The position numbers and the translations under genes are program-made. The notes under the pieces were generated by a model. The model saw only the letters and a program-made list of their open reading frames with translations. It was not told where the DNA came from and searched no databases. Source: FW021-bin31 sp964478125 (lineage in GTDB: Bacteria > Bacteroidota > Bacteroidia > Chitinophagales > Chitinophagaceae). From it: a stretch of DNA of 64,000 bases. Positions 33,965 to 43,397 of the stretch are shown piece by piece; position 1 is the stretch's first letter; each line of letters opens with the position of its first letter. The stretch spans positions 34,901 through 98,900 of the forward strand of contig CAYZGR010000004.1 of the NCBI GenBank assembly GCA_964478125.1, read 5' to 3'.

Positions 33965-35857
33965 CTATTTCTTTACCCGTTTTTCCAATACGCTGATGGG
34001 GCAAACAATTTGCCGGCTCATGGGCTGTCCATCCCGATACGTGATCACACGGATCTCGTTAGCTCCCTTGGGAATCGTTAAGGGTTTTCCTTCATACCTG
34101 GGCGAAAAGTTATCGGGGTCTGTTCCATCAAAACGATAATAAATGTCCAGTCCGGGAATTTGAGTGGCGAGTTTTACCTTGAGGGAATTATTGGCATCTT
34201 TCACCCCTGTAATAATAGCTTGGTATTGGCTGCGAGCATATTTAACCTGTGCTGCGTCCATATATTTAAATCGAGCCTCCATCCTTTGAACGAAGTCCGG
34301 CCAATTCTTTTTGTCTTTTGGAGACCAGTATACTTCTGCCAGGGCCATGGCGCGCGGCCAGGTCATGTATTCTGCGTGCCGTTCATTGGGAACTCTTTCG
34401 GTCCATAGATTTCCCTGTCCGCCCAGTATATATTTGGGGTTCACTCCCTCCGGTACGGGATCCCACTCGTAGCTGGTTTTTAATCGCAGCATGCCATACG
34501 TCTTAGGCTCTGCAAGCGGGTCGCCCTGATAGAGATCCAGGTAGGCTTTTCCCCAGGGACTCATGACCACCTTATGGCCCATCTTGGCGGCCTTTGTTCC
34601 GCCTTTCATGCCTCTCCAGCTCATAACTGCCGCTTCGGGCGCCAGGCCTCCTTCCAGGATCTCATCCCAGCCGATCATCTTTTTCCCTTTGGAAAGGATG
34701 ATCTTTTCCAATTTCTTTTCAAAATAACTTTGCAGGCCTTCCAGGCTGGTGATGCCTTCTTTTTTCATCAGGGCCTGATCCCTGGGGCAGTTTTTCCAAA
34801 AGCCTTTATAAGCTTCATCCCCGCCTACATGAATATACGGGCTGGGAAACAATTGGGCAATTTGTGTGAATATCTTGTCCAATATCAACCAGGTAGAATC
34901 ATTGTTTACACAGAGCACGTTGTCCTCTTTTTTATAAAAAGCGGTGCCCGGATTCACCGAATATTGCGCTTTGGTACAGGATAAATTGGGGTAAGAAGCG
35001 ATCAGGGCAAGGCTGTGGGCCGGTACATCAATTTCCGGAATTACTGTGATGAAGCGCTTCCTGGCGTATTCAATCACCTCCCGAATGTCTTTCTGGGTAT
35101 AATAGCCGCCGTAGGTCGCCTTTTCTCCGGGTTGGGGAGCCTCATAATTGCCCCAGTTACCATTGCCGGTTCTGGGGACCCGCCAGGCACCCACGGAGGT
35201 CAGTTTCGGAAGACCTTTAATTTCTATTCTCCAACCCTGGTCGTCTGACAGATGCCAGTGAAAAACATCGTATTTATATTTGGCCATTTCATCGATAAAA
35301 GATTCTACGAATTCCTTTGAGAAGAAGTGACGGCTGACATCCAGCATGAGTCCGCGCCACCCGAAACGCGGATAATCCATTATCTGAACAGCGGGAATAT
35401 CCCATTCTTCACTTGTAATTGGCTTGGCAGATTCAATTTGCGGTGGAAGCAATTGCATCAACGTTTGGATCCCATAAAAAATTCCCCGGGGTTTGTTAGC
35501 TGCTACCAGGATCCGGTCTTTATTCACGGATAAGGTGTATCCTCCGCTATCCAGGGTCGTATTGGGCCGTTTATTTAGTTTTAGGTAAATGGTATTTCCT
35601 GCTTGGGTCTCCTGCCCTTTACCGGAATGTAAGGGATAACCCGTAGGGGTTTGAAGCATTTTAACCAATATGTTGGCTACATCGGCCAGGTTTTTATTTA
35701 AATAAATAATCCGGGTGTTTTGATTCAATTGAAAGCGTCCCTCATTCATTTTTATGGATACGGGCTCCGGTATGATATGCACCTGATGAACTTGCTGTGC
35801 AAAGGAAAGATGGAAAGACAGGAACAGTACAATGAGGAATAGACTTGTTTTTTTCAT
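33965..35857 (-). CDS. beta-N-acetylhexosaminidase (GH20), secreted
   Basis: A 630-residue protein with a signal peptide (LSFHLSFAQ). The GH20b domain occupies about residues 24-155 (HIIPEPVSIKMNEG). The catalytic barrel includes PRFGWRGLMLDVSRHF, FHWHLSDDQGWRIEI, PEIDVPAHS and the catalytic Asp-Glu pair in YIHVGGDEAYKGFW near residue 346. The C-terminus has a chitobiase-like beta domain (YYRFDGTDPDNF). It removes terminal GlcNAc or GalNAc from glycans and would act in the periplasm or outside. A candidate -7 box TATCTTTG on the minus strand is at 36004-36011. Confidence 0.93.
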   Translation of the reverse strand: MKKTSLFLIVLFLSFHLSFAQQVHQVHIIPEPVSIKMNEGRFQLNQNTRIIYLNKNLADVANILVKMLQTPTGYPLHSGKGQETQAGNTIYLKLNKRPNTTLDSGGYTLSVNKDRILVAANKPRGIFYGIQTLMQLLPPQIESAKPITSEEWDIPAVQIMDYPRFGWRGLMLDVSRHFFSKEFVESFIDEMAKYKYDVFHWHLSDDQGWRIEIKGLPKLTSVGAWRVPRTGNGNWGNYEAPQPGEKATYGGYYTQKDIREVIEYARKRFITVIPEIDVPAHSLALIASYPNLSCTKAQYSVNPGTAFYKKEDNVLCVNNDSTWLILDKIFTQIAQLFPSPYIHVGGDEAYKGFWKNCPRDQALMKKEGITSLEGLQSYFEKKLEKIILSKGKKMIGWDEILEGGLAPEAAVMSWRGMKGGTKAAKMGHKVVMSPWGKAYLDLYQGDPLAEPKTYGMLRLKTSYEWDPVPEGVNPKYILGGQGNLWTERVPNERHAEYMTWPRAMALAEVYWSPKDKKNWPDFVQRMEARFKYMDAAQVKYARSQYQAIITGVKDANNSLKVKLATQIPGLDIYYRFDGTDPDNFSPRYEGKPLTIPKGANEIRVITYRDGQPMSRQIVCPISVLEKRVKK

Positions 35858-36003
35858 TAGTGGATAAATTATGAGGTCTGTCTAGATTGAGTATACATTT
35901 TAGTACTTACAAAGTTTTTAAGGTCAACCGATAATCTGATAAAGAAGAGGACACGGATTATTATACGAGTTCGGAGGATTGCAGATTACCGATCTTCTTA
36001 CCT

Positions 36004-36011
36004 CAAAGATA
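36004..36011 (-). promoter_or_regulatory. -7 box TATCTTTG for the GH20 gene
   Basis: The minus strand reads TATCTTTG, about 147 bases before the GH20 start at 35857, within the 212-base gap between the GH20 and prpC genes. No clear -33 TTG is at the usual spacing. Confidence 0.35.
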
Positions 36012-36069
36012 TTTTTTTAATCAGTAAAAATCGTAAAAGATTATAAATGCCAGTCTTCTGTAACCTTAT

Positions 36070-37212
36070 TTATCGTTCTTCCAGAGCTGTAACTTCCCGT
36101 TCCCCATGCCCAGTATACGCACTCAAGGGCCTGATAATCCGGTTGTTGGCGCTTTGCTCCATGATATGCGCACACCAGCCGGTTACCCGGCTCATGACAA
36201 AAATAGGGGTAAACATCTCAATATCAAATCCCATCATGTAGTAAGCAGGACCGGCGGGAAAGTCCAGATTGGGGTAAATATTTTTTTTCTCCAGCATGGT
36301 TTTTTCAAGTTCACCGGCTATTTCCAGCCATTTCTTTTCACCGGTGAAGTCAGCCATTTTTTGGGCATATTTTTTCATGGTGGGCACACGACTGTCTCCG
36401 TTTCTGTATACTCTGTGACCAAAGCCCATGACCTTTTTTTTATTCTTTAAGGCTTCCAGCATCCATTCACGAGCTTTGGCCGGATCGTCAATCTCTTTCA
36501 GCATGTGCATGACTTGTTCGTTGGCGCCTCCGTGTAGCGGTCCTTTAAGCGCGCCTATACCGCCCACCACTGCGCTGTACATATCGCTGGTGGTGCTGGT
36601 AATAACTCTTGTAGTGAAAGTGCTTGCATTAAAGCTGTGTTCCGCATAGAGGATAAGAGATACATCAAAGGCCTTGACAACTTCTTTCGATGGGATCTGC
36701 CCAAAACACATGTGGAAAAAATTTTCCGCCAGGCTGATATCGGTACGGGGAGGAATATATTCTTGTTTCTTGATATGGCGATAAGATGCTGCAATAACGG
36801 AAGGTATGCCCGCCAGCAACTTTAAAAATTTGTCCTGGTTGGTGTCAAAACCGTTATCCCAAATTCTTTCGTCCTCCATACCCAGGAAGCTCACGCCTGT
36901 ACGGAGCATATCCATGGGATGAGCTTTTTCCGGATATAATTTTATGGATTGAAGCAGCTTGTCATTCAAAGGGCGGTAACTTCTTTCTTTTTTGATAAAG
37001 GTCTGAAGCTGTGCTGATGTGGGCAAATCCTCGTGAGTAAGTAAATAAGCTACTTCTTCAAACCGGCAGCTTTCCGCCAGGTCCTGAACCTTATATCCCC
37101 GGTAAACCAACGAGTTAATTTCCGGCATGACTTTACTAATGGCCGTATCGTCTGTAATTACTCCGGCGAGGCCTTTGGGGGCTCTGATCTTTTCATCTGT
37201 GATATTTGGCAT
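36070..37212 (-). CDS. prpC: citrate / 2-methylcitrate synthase
   Basis: About 380 residues from the ATG at 37212; the earlier start at 37233 would overlap the prpB stop by 17 bases. Family motifs: LILYAEHSFNASTFTTRV with the catalytic His, GPLHGGANEQVM, the second His in GFGHRVYRNGDSR, and a C-terminal GWCAHIMEQ. It condenses acetyl- or propionyl-CoA with oxaloacetate. The neighbours prpB and prpD make 2-methylcitrate synthase the likely role, though it could be the general citrate synthase. It follows prpB by four bases, so it is the third gene of the set. Confidence 0.88.
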   Translation of the reverse strand: MPNITDEKIRAPKGLAGVITDDTAISKVMPEINSLVYRGYKVQDLAESCRFEEVAYLLTHEDLPTSAQLQTFIKKERSYRPLNDKLLQSIKLYPEKAHPMDMLRTGVSFLGMEDERIWDNGFDTNQDKFLKLLAGIPSVIAASYRHIKKQEYIPPRTDISLAENFFHMCFGQIPSKEVVKAFDVSLILYAEHSFNASTFTTRVITSTTSDMYSAVVGGIGALKGPLHGGANEQVMHMLKEIDDPAKAREWMLEALKNKKKVMGFGHRVYRNGDSRVPTMKKYAQKMADFTGEKKWLEIAGELEKTMLEKKNIYPNLDFPAGPAYYMMGFDIEMFTPIFVMSRVTGWCAHIMEQSANNRIIRPLSAYTGHGEREVTALEER

Positions 37213-37216
37213 GGTG

Positions 37217-38122
37217 TTATTGATTTTTCCCAAGTTTAAAATTATACAGGCTCTTGTCGTACTTATTATAATCTTCGTAATTTAATAGCTCGTATAGCCG
37301 GCTTCGTGTTTGCATTTCGGACAAGAGCGACTCCTGAGAACCTTCTTCCAGTAAAGTTTTCAAGCCCTTTTCAACGGCATGCAGAGCCAGTCTTTGCGTA
37401 GTGACAGGATAAATCACCATATTGTAACCCAAATTTTCCAATCTTTGTTTAGGAAGCAGTTTTGATTTTCCAAATTCTGTCATATTGGCCAACAGGGGTA
37501 CGTCTATGGCCTTTCTGAAGGCCTCAAATTCCGGCTCGTTTGCCATGGCTTCAGGGAATATCATATCGGCGCCGGCTGCAACATAAGCTTTGGCTCTTTC
37601 TATCGCTTTATCCAACCCCTCGACGGCGCGTGCGTCTGTACGTGCAATTATCAAAAAATTTTTATCCGTTTTGGCCTTTGCCGCGGCTTTTACCTTTTGT
37701 TCCATTGTCTCAATGGGTACCAATTCCTTGTTATCCAGATGACCGCAGCGTTTTGGATTGATCTGATCCTCCAGATGGCAGCCTGCCAGGCCGAGGTGCT
37801 CCAGCTCCTCAATTGTGCGTACCACATTCATGACTTCTCCAAAGCCGGTATCAATATCCAGGATAGCCGGCAGCGGAGTAACCTTGGCAATTTCGGAAGC
37901 GAATTGGCCGACTTCTGTTAACGTAGTCAGCCCTATATCGGGCAATCCTTTTGAATTGGCCATGACGGCTCCGGATACATAAACGCCATCAAAGCCCATT
38001 TGGCTGATCAACAATGCGATCAGCGGATTGTACGCCCCCGGAAATTGCAGGAGTCTTCCCGTATGCAGTTCGTTCCACAGGTTTGCTCGCTTTGCTTGCG
38101 GGGTTATAGGTGCAATGATCAT
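37217..38122 (-). CDS. prpB: methylisocitrate lyase
   Basis: A 301-residue member of the isocitrate lyase/PEP mutase superfamily. Motifs: GFDGVYVSGAVMANSKGLPD, DIDTGFGE (Mg ligand Asp), CHLEDQINPKRCGHLDNKE with the catalytic-loop Cys-Gly-His, and IIARTDARAVEGLD. It splits 2-methylisocitrate into pyruvate and succinate. The start codon shares one base with the prpD stop (TAATG), so the two are translationally coupled. Confidence 0.92.
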   Translation of the reverse strand: MIIAPITPQAKRANLWNELHTGRLLQFPGAYNPLIALLISQMGFDGVYVSGAVMANSKGLPDIGLTTLTEVGQFASEIAKVTPLPAILDIDTGFGEVMNVVRTIEELEHLGLAGCHLEDQINPKRCGHLDNKELVPIETMEQKVKAAAKAKTDKNFLIIARTDARAVEGLDKAIERAKAYVAAGADMIFPEAMANEPEFEAFRKAIDVPLLANMTEFGKSKLLPKQRLENLGYNMVIYPVTTQRLALHAVEKGLKTLLEEGSQESLLSEMQTRSRLYELLNYEDYNKYDKSLYNFKLGKNQ

Positions 38123-39633
38123 TAGAAAATTCCTTTTTGTCCGGCCTCCGGCGATTGTATTTTTGTTCTTTCAACCTGTATATTCAGCGATTTGGCGCCT
38201 TCGGTATCCAGTTCCCTCAGGTTCTCTGCGGTATTTAAAAAACGATCCCGTTCAATGGGATCAACAAGTTCCCCGGTGAGGGTATCAAATTTCTGAATAT
38301 AATTTTTCCGCTTAAACGGGCGGGCTCCGGAAGGATGTGCATTGGCACATGCTAATTCGTCTTCAATGACGCTCCCGTCCTTCATGGTGATAATGACGCG
38401 GCCGCCGAAACCTTTCTTGCCGGGATCGGGATCGTGATACATTTTGGTCCATTTATCTTTTTCTATGGTGCTGATCTTTTTCCACAACCTGACCGTTTCA
38501 GGCCTTTGTGCCCGTTCCGGAGTATAGCTGTCCACATGATGCCACCGGCCATCTTCCAGCGCTACTGCAAAGATGTACATAATAGAATGGTCAAGGGTCT
38601 CCCGCGACGCGTGAGGATCAAATTTTTGCGGATCATTGGATCCGGTACCGATAACGTAATGGGTGTGATGGGAAGTTTCAATAAGAATGTGGGCTATTTC
38701 AGAAAGGGCGGTCACTTTTTCACGCATCCGGAAGGCGAGATCAATGAGCGCCTGGCTTTGGTATTCCGCGGAATGTTCTTTGGTATAGGTTTCCAGGATG
38801 GCCCGTTTTTCCTCCCCCGGCTCGGGAAGAGGCACTCCATATTCAGCATCGGGCCCATCCAGTATCCAGGCAATGATGGAATCTTCCCCTTCATAAATGG
38901 GAGAGGGGCTTTTTTCGCCCCGCATGGCCCGGTCTACCGCTTCAATGGCCAATTTGCCGCTATGGGCGGGTACGTAAGCTTTCCAACTGGAAATTTCTCC
39001 CTTGCGGCTTTGGCGGGTGCTTATATTGGTATGTACGGCTTGCTGTATGGCCTGGTAAGTGGTGTCGGTATCCAGGCCTAACAAAGCACAAATGCCTGCG
39101 GCCTGCGCCGGCGCCAGATGAGCGGCATGGTCGATCTTGTGCTCGTGCAGGCAGATCCCTTTTACCAGATCGACCTGTATTTCATAAGCAGCCACGATCC
39201 CTCTTATAAGGTCTCTGCCGCTTCTTCCCATCTGCTGAGCTACGGCGATCACCGGCGGGATATTGTCTCCCGGGTGGCTATAATCGGCGGCAAGGAAAGT
39301 ATCATGATAATCCAGTTCGCGTACGGCCACGCTATTGGCCCAGGCGGCCCATTCGGCATGCAGATTCAATTCGTTGTTCCAGCCAAAAATATTTGCCCCC
39401 CGCTTTTCCCTGGTATGGGCCAATGCCTGCGCACGAGCTGCTATTACCGGTTTTCGGTTAATGGAAGCAATGGCTACAGCAGCGTTGTCGATGATGCGGT
39501 TGATTACCATGTCGATCACCTCATTGCCGATGGGCGCCTGATCTACTGCTATGCTGGCCAGTTTCCAGGCCAATTGCTCTTCTTTGGGGAGGCCGGCCTT
39601 GCTCGGATAAACCTTTACCTGCTGTTTCTTCAT
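38122..39633 (-). CDS. prpD: 2-methylcitrate dehydratase (MmgE/PrpD family)
   Basis: About 503 residues from the ATG at 39633 (MKKQQVKVYPSK); another ATG at 39657 adds eight residues. MmgE/PrpD family signs include IIDNAAVAIASINRKPV, ANSVAVRELDYHDTFLAADY with SHPGDNIPPVIAVAQ (the conserved Asp and His of the active site), and GGRVIITMKDGS. It dehydrates 2-methylcitrate to methylaconitate as the first of the prpD-prpB-prpC series. A re-hydrating aconitase is not in the window. The start is 138 bases from the upstream reductase gene stop. Confidence 0.9.
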   Translation of the reverse strand: MKKQQVKVYPSKAGLPKEEQLAWKLASIAVDQAPIGNEVIDMVINRIIDNAAVAIASINRKPVIAARAQALAHTREKRGANIFGWNNELNLHAEWAAWANSVAVRELDYHDTFLAADYSHPGDNIPPVIAVAQQMGRSGRDLIRGIVAAYEIQVDLVKGICLHEHKIDHAAHLAPAQAAGICALLGLDTDTTYQAIQQAVHTNISTRQSRKGEISSWKAYVPAHSGKLAIEAVDRAMRGEKSPSPIYEGEDSIIAWILDGPDAEYGVPLPEPGEEKRAILETYTKEHSAEYQSQALIDLAFRMREKVTALSEIAHILIETSHHTHYVIGTGSNDPQKFDPHASRETLDHSIMYIFAVALEDGRWHHVDSYTPERAQRPETVRLWKKISTIEKDKWTKMYHDPDPGKKGFGGRVIITMKDGSVIEDELACANAHPSGARPFKRKNYIQKFDTLTGELVDPIERDRFLNTAENLRELDTEGAKSLNIQVERTKIQSPEAGQKGIF

Positions 39634-39771
39634 TCTGATGAAAGAGGTTTTGATCAAAAAGACAAGGTAAAGGTATTACAAAGTGAGGAGAGCTGAAAAA
39701 ACGGTTCCTTAATGATGCATTTGGGGTTGGATAAAGAGCTGATGGGATCCGGAACAATAGAAACTTGCCGA

Positions 39772-40740
39772 TTATTCCATTCTTACCACGATCCGCTTGC
39801 CTTTTCCATCCAGAGTCCAAACGGCCTCAATATCTTCCAGTTTTTCTTTTTGAAGATCAAATTTTAGTCGGCCCTCCGCGGCCAGTTGAAAGAGTTCTGG
39901 CAATATTTCCCGGTTGAATTTCTGAAATTCTTCCCGGGTATAACTTCCCAATCCGGCGCCTGTAATTTCAGTTTTGCCGCTTCTCAGGTTGTTGGAACTC
40001 AGGCTGATCTCATCCCCGGACAGGGCGCCTACCGATACGATCGTTGTGGCCTCTTCCGGTGCGTTTCCACCTTCTCTGAACAGGCTTTTTATGATTAATT
40101 CTATGGGGCGTCCCCAGAGATAATCGATCACCAGCCGGATGTGCGATTCCCTGTCAATCTGCTTTAAATGTCCAAGAATGAGCCTGTCTTCTTGTTGGGT
40201 AGAGATCAGTTCGTCTGCCCCCAATTGTTTTAAATGATCTTCCCTTCCTTCAGTATGTCCGGTCACGATTACCCTGCCGGCGCCATAATGCTTCGCCAGT
40301 TGAATGGCCAGTTTCCCGGTCACTCCCGTGCCGCCGTTTATTAAAACCGTATCTCTCTTCTTTAATTTCCCTTTTACCATCAGGGGCAGGTGGCTTCCCA
40401 ATGCGGCGTTGGGTAAAGCCGCTGCCGTATCCCAATCCAGGTCCTCTGGAAGCCGGGTTAGTTCCACCTGCGAAATGATCGTTTTTTCGGCCAATGTACC
40501 GGTTCTTCCTTTTGCATACACTTTGGTTCCATCCTCCAATGTCCCCACGCCATCCAATCCTACGATAACAGGGACTTTTTTATAGCTGGCATAGTGTTTT
40601 CCGCTCGCTAATGACTTGTCTATATTCTTGAGTGCCGCGGCATGTACGTGCATCAATACCTCATCCCCGGAAGGGACAGGATCTTCAATATCTTCGTAAA
40701 CGGGTATTGCTCCCAATTGTTTTAATACGGCTGCTTTCAT
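39772..40740 (-). CDS. quinone-oxidoreductase-like medium-chain dehydrogenase (zinc-independent)
   Basis: A 322-residue MDR protein. It starts MKAAVLKQLGAIPVYEDIED, has a catalytic-domain fold with VIVGLDGVGTLEDG, and an NADPH-binding motif VLINGGTGVTGKLAIQLAKH. The cysteines and histidines of zinc-dependent alcohol dehydrogenases are missing, which places it with quinone oxidoreductases/enoyl reductases. It lies between the prp set and the pirin-VOC operon, all on the minus strand, but gaps of 114-135 bases on both sides argue for a separate transcript. A near-match -7 box (TAGCCTTG, one mismatch) lies at 40815-40822. Confidence 0.85.
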   Translation of the reverse strand: MKAAVLKQLGAIPVYEDIEDPVPSGDEVLMHVHAAALKNIDKSLASGKHYASYKKVPVIVGLDGVGTLEDGTKVYAKGRTGTLAEKTIISQVELTRLPEDLDWDTAAALPNAALGSHLPLMVKGKLKKRDTVLINGGTGVTGKLAIQLAKHYGAGRVIVTGHTEGREDHLKQLGADELISTQQEDRLILGHLKQIDRESHIRLVIDYLWGRPIELIIKSLFREGGNAPEEATTIVSVGALSGDEISLSSNNLRSGKTEITGAGLGSYTREEFQKFNREILPELFQLAAEGRLKFDLQKEKLEDIEAVWTLDGKGKRIVVRME

Positions 40741-40875
40741 GGGATTTTATTGCTGAATGGTTAAATGGTTTATTGTTAAGATCATATAGATTTGAAATTT
40801 GATACTCCTCATAACAAGGCTAAGGTAAGTCTTTGTCACGTAAATCATAAGAGATCATACAGATCTGTCTGCTAT

Positions 40876-41490
40876 TCAGGAAAAGATCAATTGATTCACC
40901 CGGTTTATTTCATCGGGTATGATGGTATGTCCTATATTCTCATATACCTTTTCAGTTACCTGTGCACCGAGTGCTCTTAAAATATTAGTTGATGCATATA
41001 CTCTTTCTACCGGAACGTGAAAATCCGGGTTACCCGTTCCTATAAAAACAGGAGTACCCTCAAAGTCACCCTTATAATTTCCCGGATACACCTTGTCGCC
41101 GATTAACCCTCCGGTAAAAGCCGCTATGCCGCCATATCTTGAAGCATGGCGTGCCACGTATTCCAGCGTAAGACATGCGCCTTGCGAAAATCCCAGGAAA
41201 TAAATATGTGCTTTAGAAATTCCTTCTTTTTCTATTTGTGTTACTGCCGTATCTACAAGGCTCAGGCCCGAGCTCAGCCAGGGCTCATTTTCTTCCGGTT
41301 GGGCCAGAAAGGAATGCGGATACCAGGTATGGTTGGTGGCTTCAGGAGCAACCAACAGATATTCAGGTACTTCCAAATACCTCGCAAGCGATAGAATATC
41401 CGGTGCATTACTGCCTCTGCCATGAAGCATGATCAAAGCTTTTTCAGCTTTATCCTTCTTGCCGGCCCTGATGATGTTTTCTTTATGCAT
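40876..41490 (-). CDS. alpha/beta hydrolase (phospholipase/carboxylesterase, MhqD-like)
   Basis: A 204-residue alpha/beta hydrolase. ALIMLHGRGSNAPDIL contains the oxyanion region, FLGFSQGACLTLEY carries the nucleophile serine in Gly-x-Ser-x-Gly, the acidic residue is in PVFIGTGNPDFHVP, and the catalytic His in YENIGHTI. The start overlaps the upstream VOC-dioxygenase stop by 8 bases. In Bacillus, MhqD has the same pairing with ring-cleaving dioxygenases for quinone detoxification, so a similar role is likely. Confidence 0.87.
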   Translation of the reverse strand: MHKENIIRAGKKDKAEKALIMLHGRGSNAPDILSLARYLEVPEYLLVAPEATNHTWYPHSFLAQPEENEPWLSSGLSLVDTAVTQIEKEGISKAHIYFLGFSQGACLTLEYVARHASRYGGIAAFTGGLIGDKVYPGNYKGDFEGTPVFIGTGNPDFHVPVERVYASTNILRALGAQVTEKVYENIGHTIIPDEINRVNQLIFS

Positions 41491-42448
41491 CTCTGAATTT
41501 TGATAAATCGAGTTTTAACGGAATGAGTTGTTTTTCAAGGCTTGTTCTTTGTCCTTCAAATTGAATGGGAAGCATTAGTCTTTCTCCCAGATGATCAAAA
41601 AGCTCGTCAACGATAAAGCCCGGACCTGAGGTTGCTACTTCAAAAAGTACGCCGCCGGGAGTCCTGAAGTAAATGGATTGAAAATATTTCCGGTCTAAAA
41701 TAGGGGTTACTTCCAAACCGGCTTTCCCTATTGTCTCCCTGACCTGGTATTGTGTATCCGCGTCTTGGGTAGCAAATGCGATATGATGTACTGTGCCGCT
41801 TCCCCTTAACCCTTTTGGCGCATCCGGGGTGGATAAAAGATCTACATAATTACCGGGCGTGTCATTGGCTGCGAAGCGAAACCGGTTTCCCTTTTCCGAA
41901 ACGAGTTGATGGTCCAGATATTCGGTTAATAATGCTGCGGTGCGGGCATCATTTTTCCCCCATATTTCTACATTATGAAGGCCTTTTATTGCATTTTCTT
42001 TCCGGATGATACCCTTGCCGTATCCTTTCCGGTTGTCTTTATCATTGAAAACCAATTCCAGGCCCAGTCCGTCGTAATCTTCAAAATAAACAAAAACCTC
42101 CTCTTCCAATCTTTCCTGCGGATGTTTGTGTGGGATATTGAATTTTTTAAAGCGTTCCAGCCAAAAATCGATTGAATGAAAGGCAACTGAAAAGGAAGTG
42201 GTATTCAACATGCCTGTTCCATGCCTTCCTTGTTTCAGTCCTGCATAAGGGAAAAAAGTAAGGATGCTCCCGGGCATACCTTCCTCATTGCCGAAATATA
42301 AATGATAGCCTTCCGGAGCTTCAAAATTGACCGTTTTTTTCACCAGGCGCAACCCTAAAATACCGCTGTAAAATTCCAGGCTTTTCTGTGCATCGGATGA
42401 AAGGGCGCTTACATGGTGTATTCCGGTGATCAATGGATTCGTATTCAT
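41483..42448 (-). CDS. VOC-family ring-cleaving dioxygenase (MhqO-like), copy 1
   Basis: A 321-residue protein with two vicinal-oxygen-chelate halves. Metal-site segments are GIHHVSALSSDAQKSLEFYS, GTVHHIAFATQD and FEVATSGPGF (His-His-Glu). The motif LRLVKKTVNFEAPEGYHLYF is typical of the MhqO/MhqE group, which detoxifies hydroquinones and similar electrophiles. The start overlaps the stop of copy 2 by ATGA and its stop overlaps the hydrolase start, so pirin, the two copies and the hydrolase form one operon. The two copies are clear paralogues by tandem duplication. Confidence 0.88.
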   Translation of the reverse strand: MNTNPLITGIHHVSALSSDAQKSLEFYSGILGLRLVKKTVNFEAPEGYHLYFGNEEGMPGSILTFFPYAGLKQGRHGTGMLNTTSFSVAFHSIDFWLERFKKFNIPHKHPQERLEEEVFVYFEDYDGLGLELVFNDKDNRKGYGKGIIRKENAIKGLHNVEIWGKNDARTAALLTEYLDHQLVSEKGNRFRFAANDTPGNYVDLLSTPDAPKGLRGSGTVHHIAFATQDADTQYQVRETIGKAGLEVTPILDRKYFQSIYFRTPGGVLFEVATSGPGFIVDELFDHLGERLMLPIQFEGQRTSLEKQLIPLKLDLSKFRDA

Positions 42449-43380
42449 ATTGTTTTTAGTTTGGGAAGCCTTTTTTCTATCTTGCTTCTTTCCAGTGCAA
42501 ATTGATCCGGTAACATTAATCCGGAGCCTAGGTCCTCTAAAGGCTCGTCTTTTGTAAATCCCGGATTTTTTGTTGCTATTTCAAACAAGACGCCTCCCGG
42601 TTCCCGAAAATAAATAGAATAAAAGTAATCCCGGTTTATCTTTTGAGTGGGCATGAGGCCGGCCTGCATTACTTTTTCTCTGAAGTACATCTGGGCCGTT
42701 TCATTTTCCACGCAAAAAGCGATATGATGAATGGTGCCGGCTGCATGATAGCCCCTGCTTTTTTCTAATTGAATATCCACTATTGAGGCTGCAGGAGTGG
42801 TATCTGTTGCAAAACGATATCGATCCTTCTCTTGTTCGAGCTGTTTATAACCCAGTATATCCGTCAGTATTTTTGCTGTGGGTTCCAATTCTCCGAGCGT
42901 TAAAGTCACGTTGTGAAACCCCCGGATAGCGGTATCTTCTTTAATCCCTGCCGTTGTCCATGGCTTTCTATTATCCTCCTCCCGGGGAATGACCATTGTT
43001 AATCTGAGCCCGTCGGGATCGGAAAAAGGTAAATACATTTCTCCAAACCGTTCCACAGGCGCCTCGTACCTTATTTTAAAAAGATCAAACCGTTCTCTCC
43101 AAAATTCAAGACTGCTCCCGGGGACCGCATAAGCTATTTCCGTAGCCATTCCCGATCCATTATGGCCCCGGCCTATTCCCTCCCAGGGGAAAAAGGTCAG
43201 TAAAGTTCCGGGCGTACCTTCTTCATTTCCAAAGTAAAAATGATAAGTACCCGGATCATCGAAGTTAACGGTTTTTTTTACTAGACGCAATCCTAATATT
43301 TTAGTATAAAAATTATAGTTGCGTTGTGCATTATTGGCGATGGCTGTCACGTGGTGCAGCCCTAAAATTTGATTAGGCAT
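42445..43380 (-). CDS. VOC-family ring-cleaving dioxygenase (MhqO-like), copy 2
   Basis: A 311-residue paralogue of the 41483 product. Matching elements are GLHHVTAIANNAQRNYNFYT, LRLVKKTVNFDDPGTYHFYF, GTIHHIAFCVEN and FEIATKNPGF, giving the His-His-Glu metal triad. It starts 17 bases after the pirin gene stop and overlaps copy 1. The ring substrate cannot be determined from sequence; different ranges for the two copies are possible. Confidence 0.88.
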   Translation of the reverse strand: MPNQILGLHHVTAIANNAQRNYNFYTKILGLRLVKKTVNFDDPGTYHFYFGNEEGTPGTLLTFFPWEGIGRGHNGSGMATEIAYAVPGSSLEFWRERFDLFKIRYEAPVERFGEMYLPFSDPDGLRLTMVIPREEDNRKPWTTAGIKEDTAIRGFHNVTLTLGELEPTAKILTDILGYKQLEQEKDRYRFATDTTPAASIVDIQLEKSRGYHAAGTIHHIAFCVENETAQMYFREKVMQAGLMPTQKINRDYFYSIYFREPGGVLFEIATKNPGFTKDEPLEDLGSGLMLPDQFALERSKIEKRLPKLKTI

Positions 43381-43397
43381 ATGTTAAAATTTTCATG

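Noticed and set aside
38434..39081. 215-residue open frame opposite prpD
   Set aside because: Shadow frame; composition is not protein-like and prpD is clear on the other strand.
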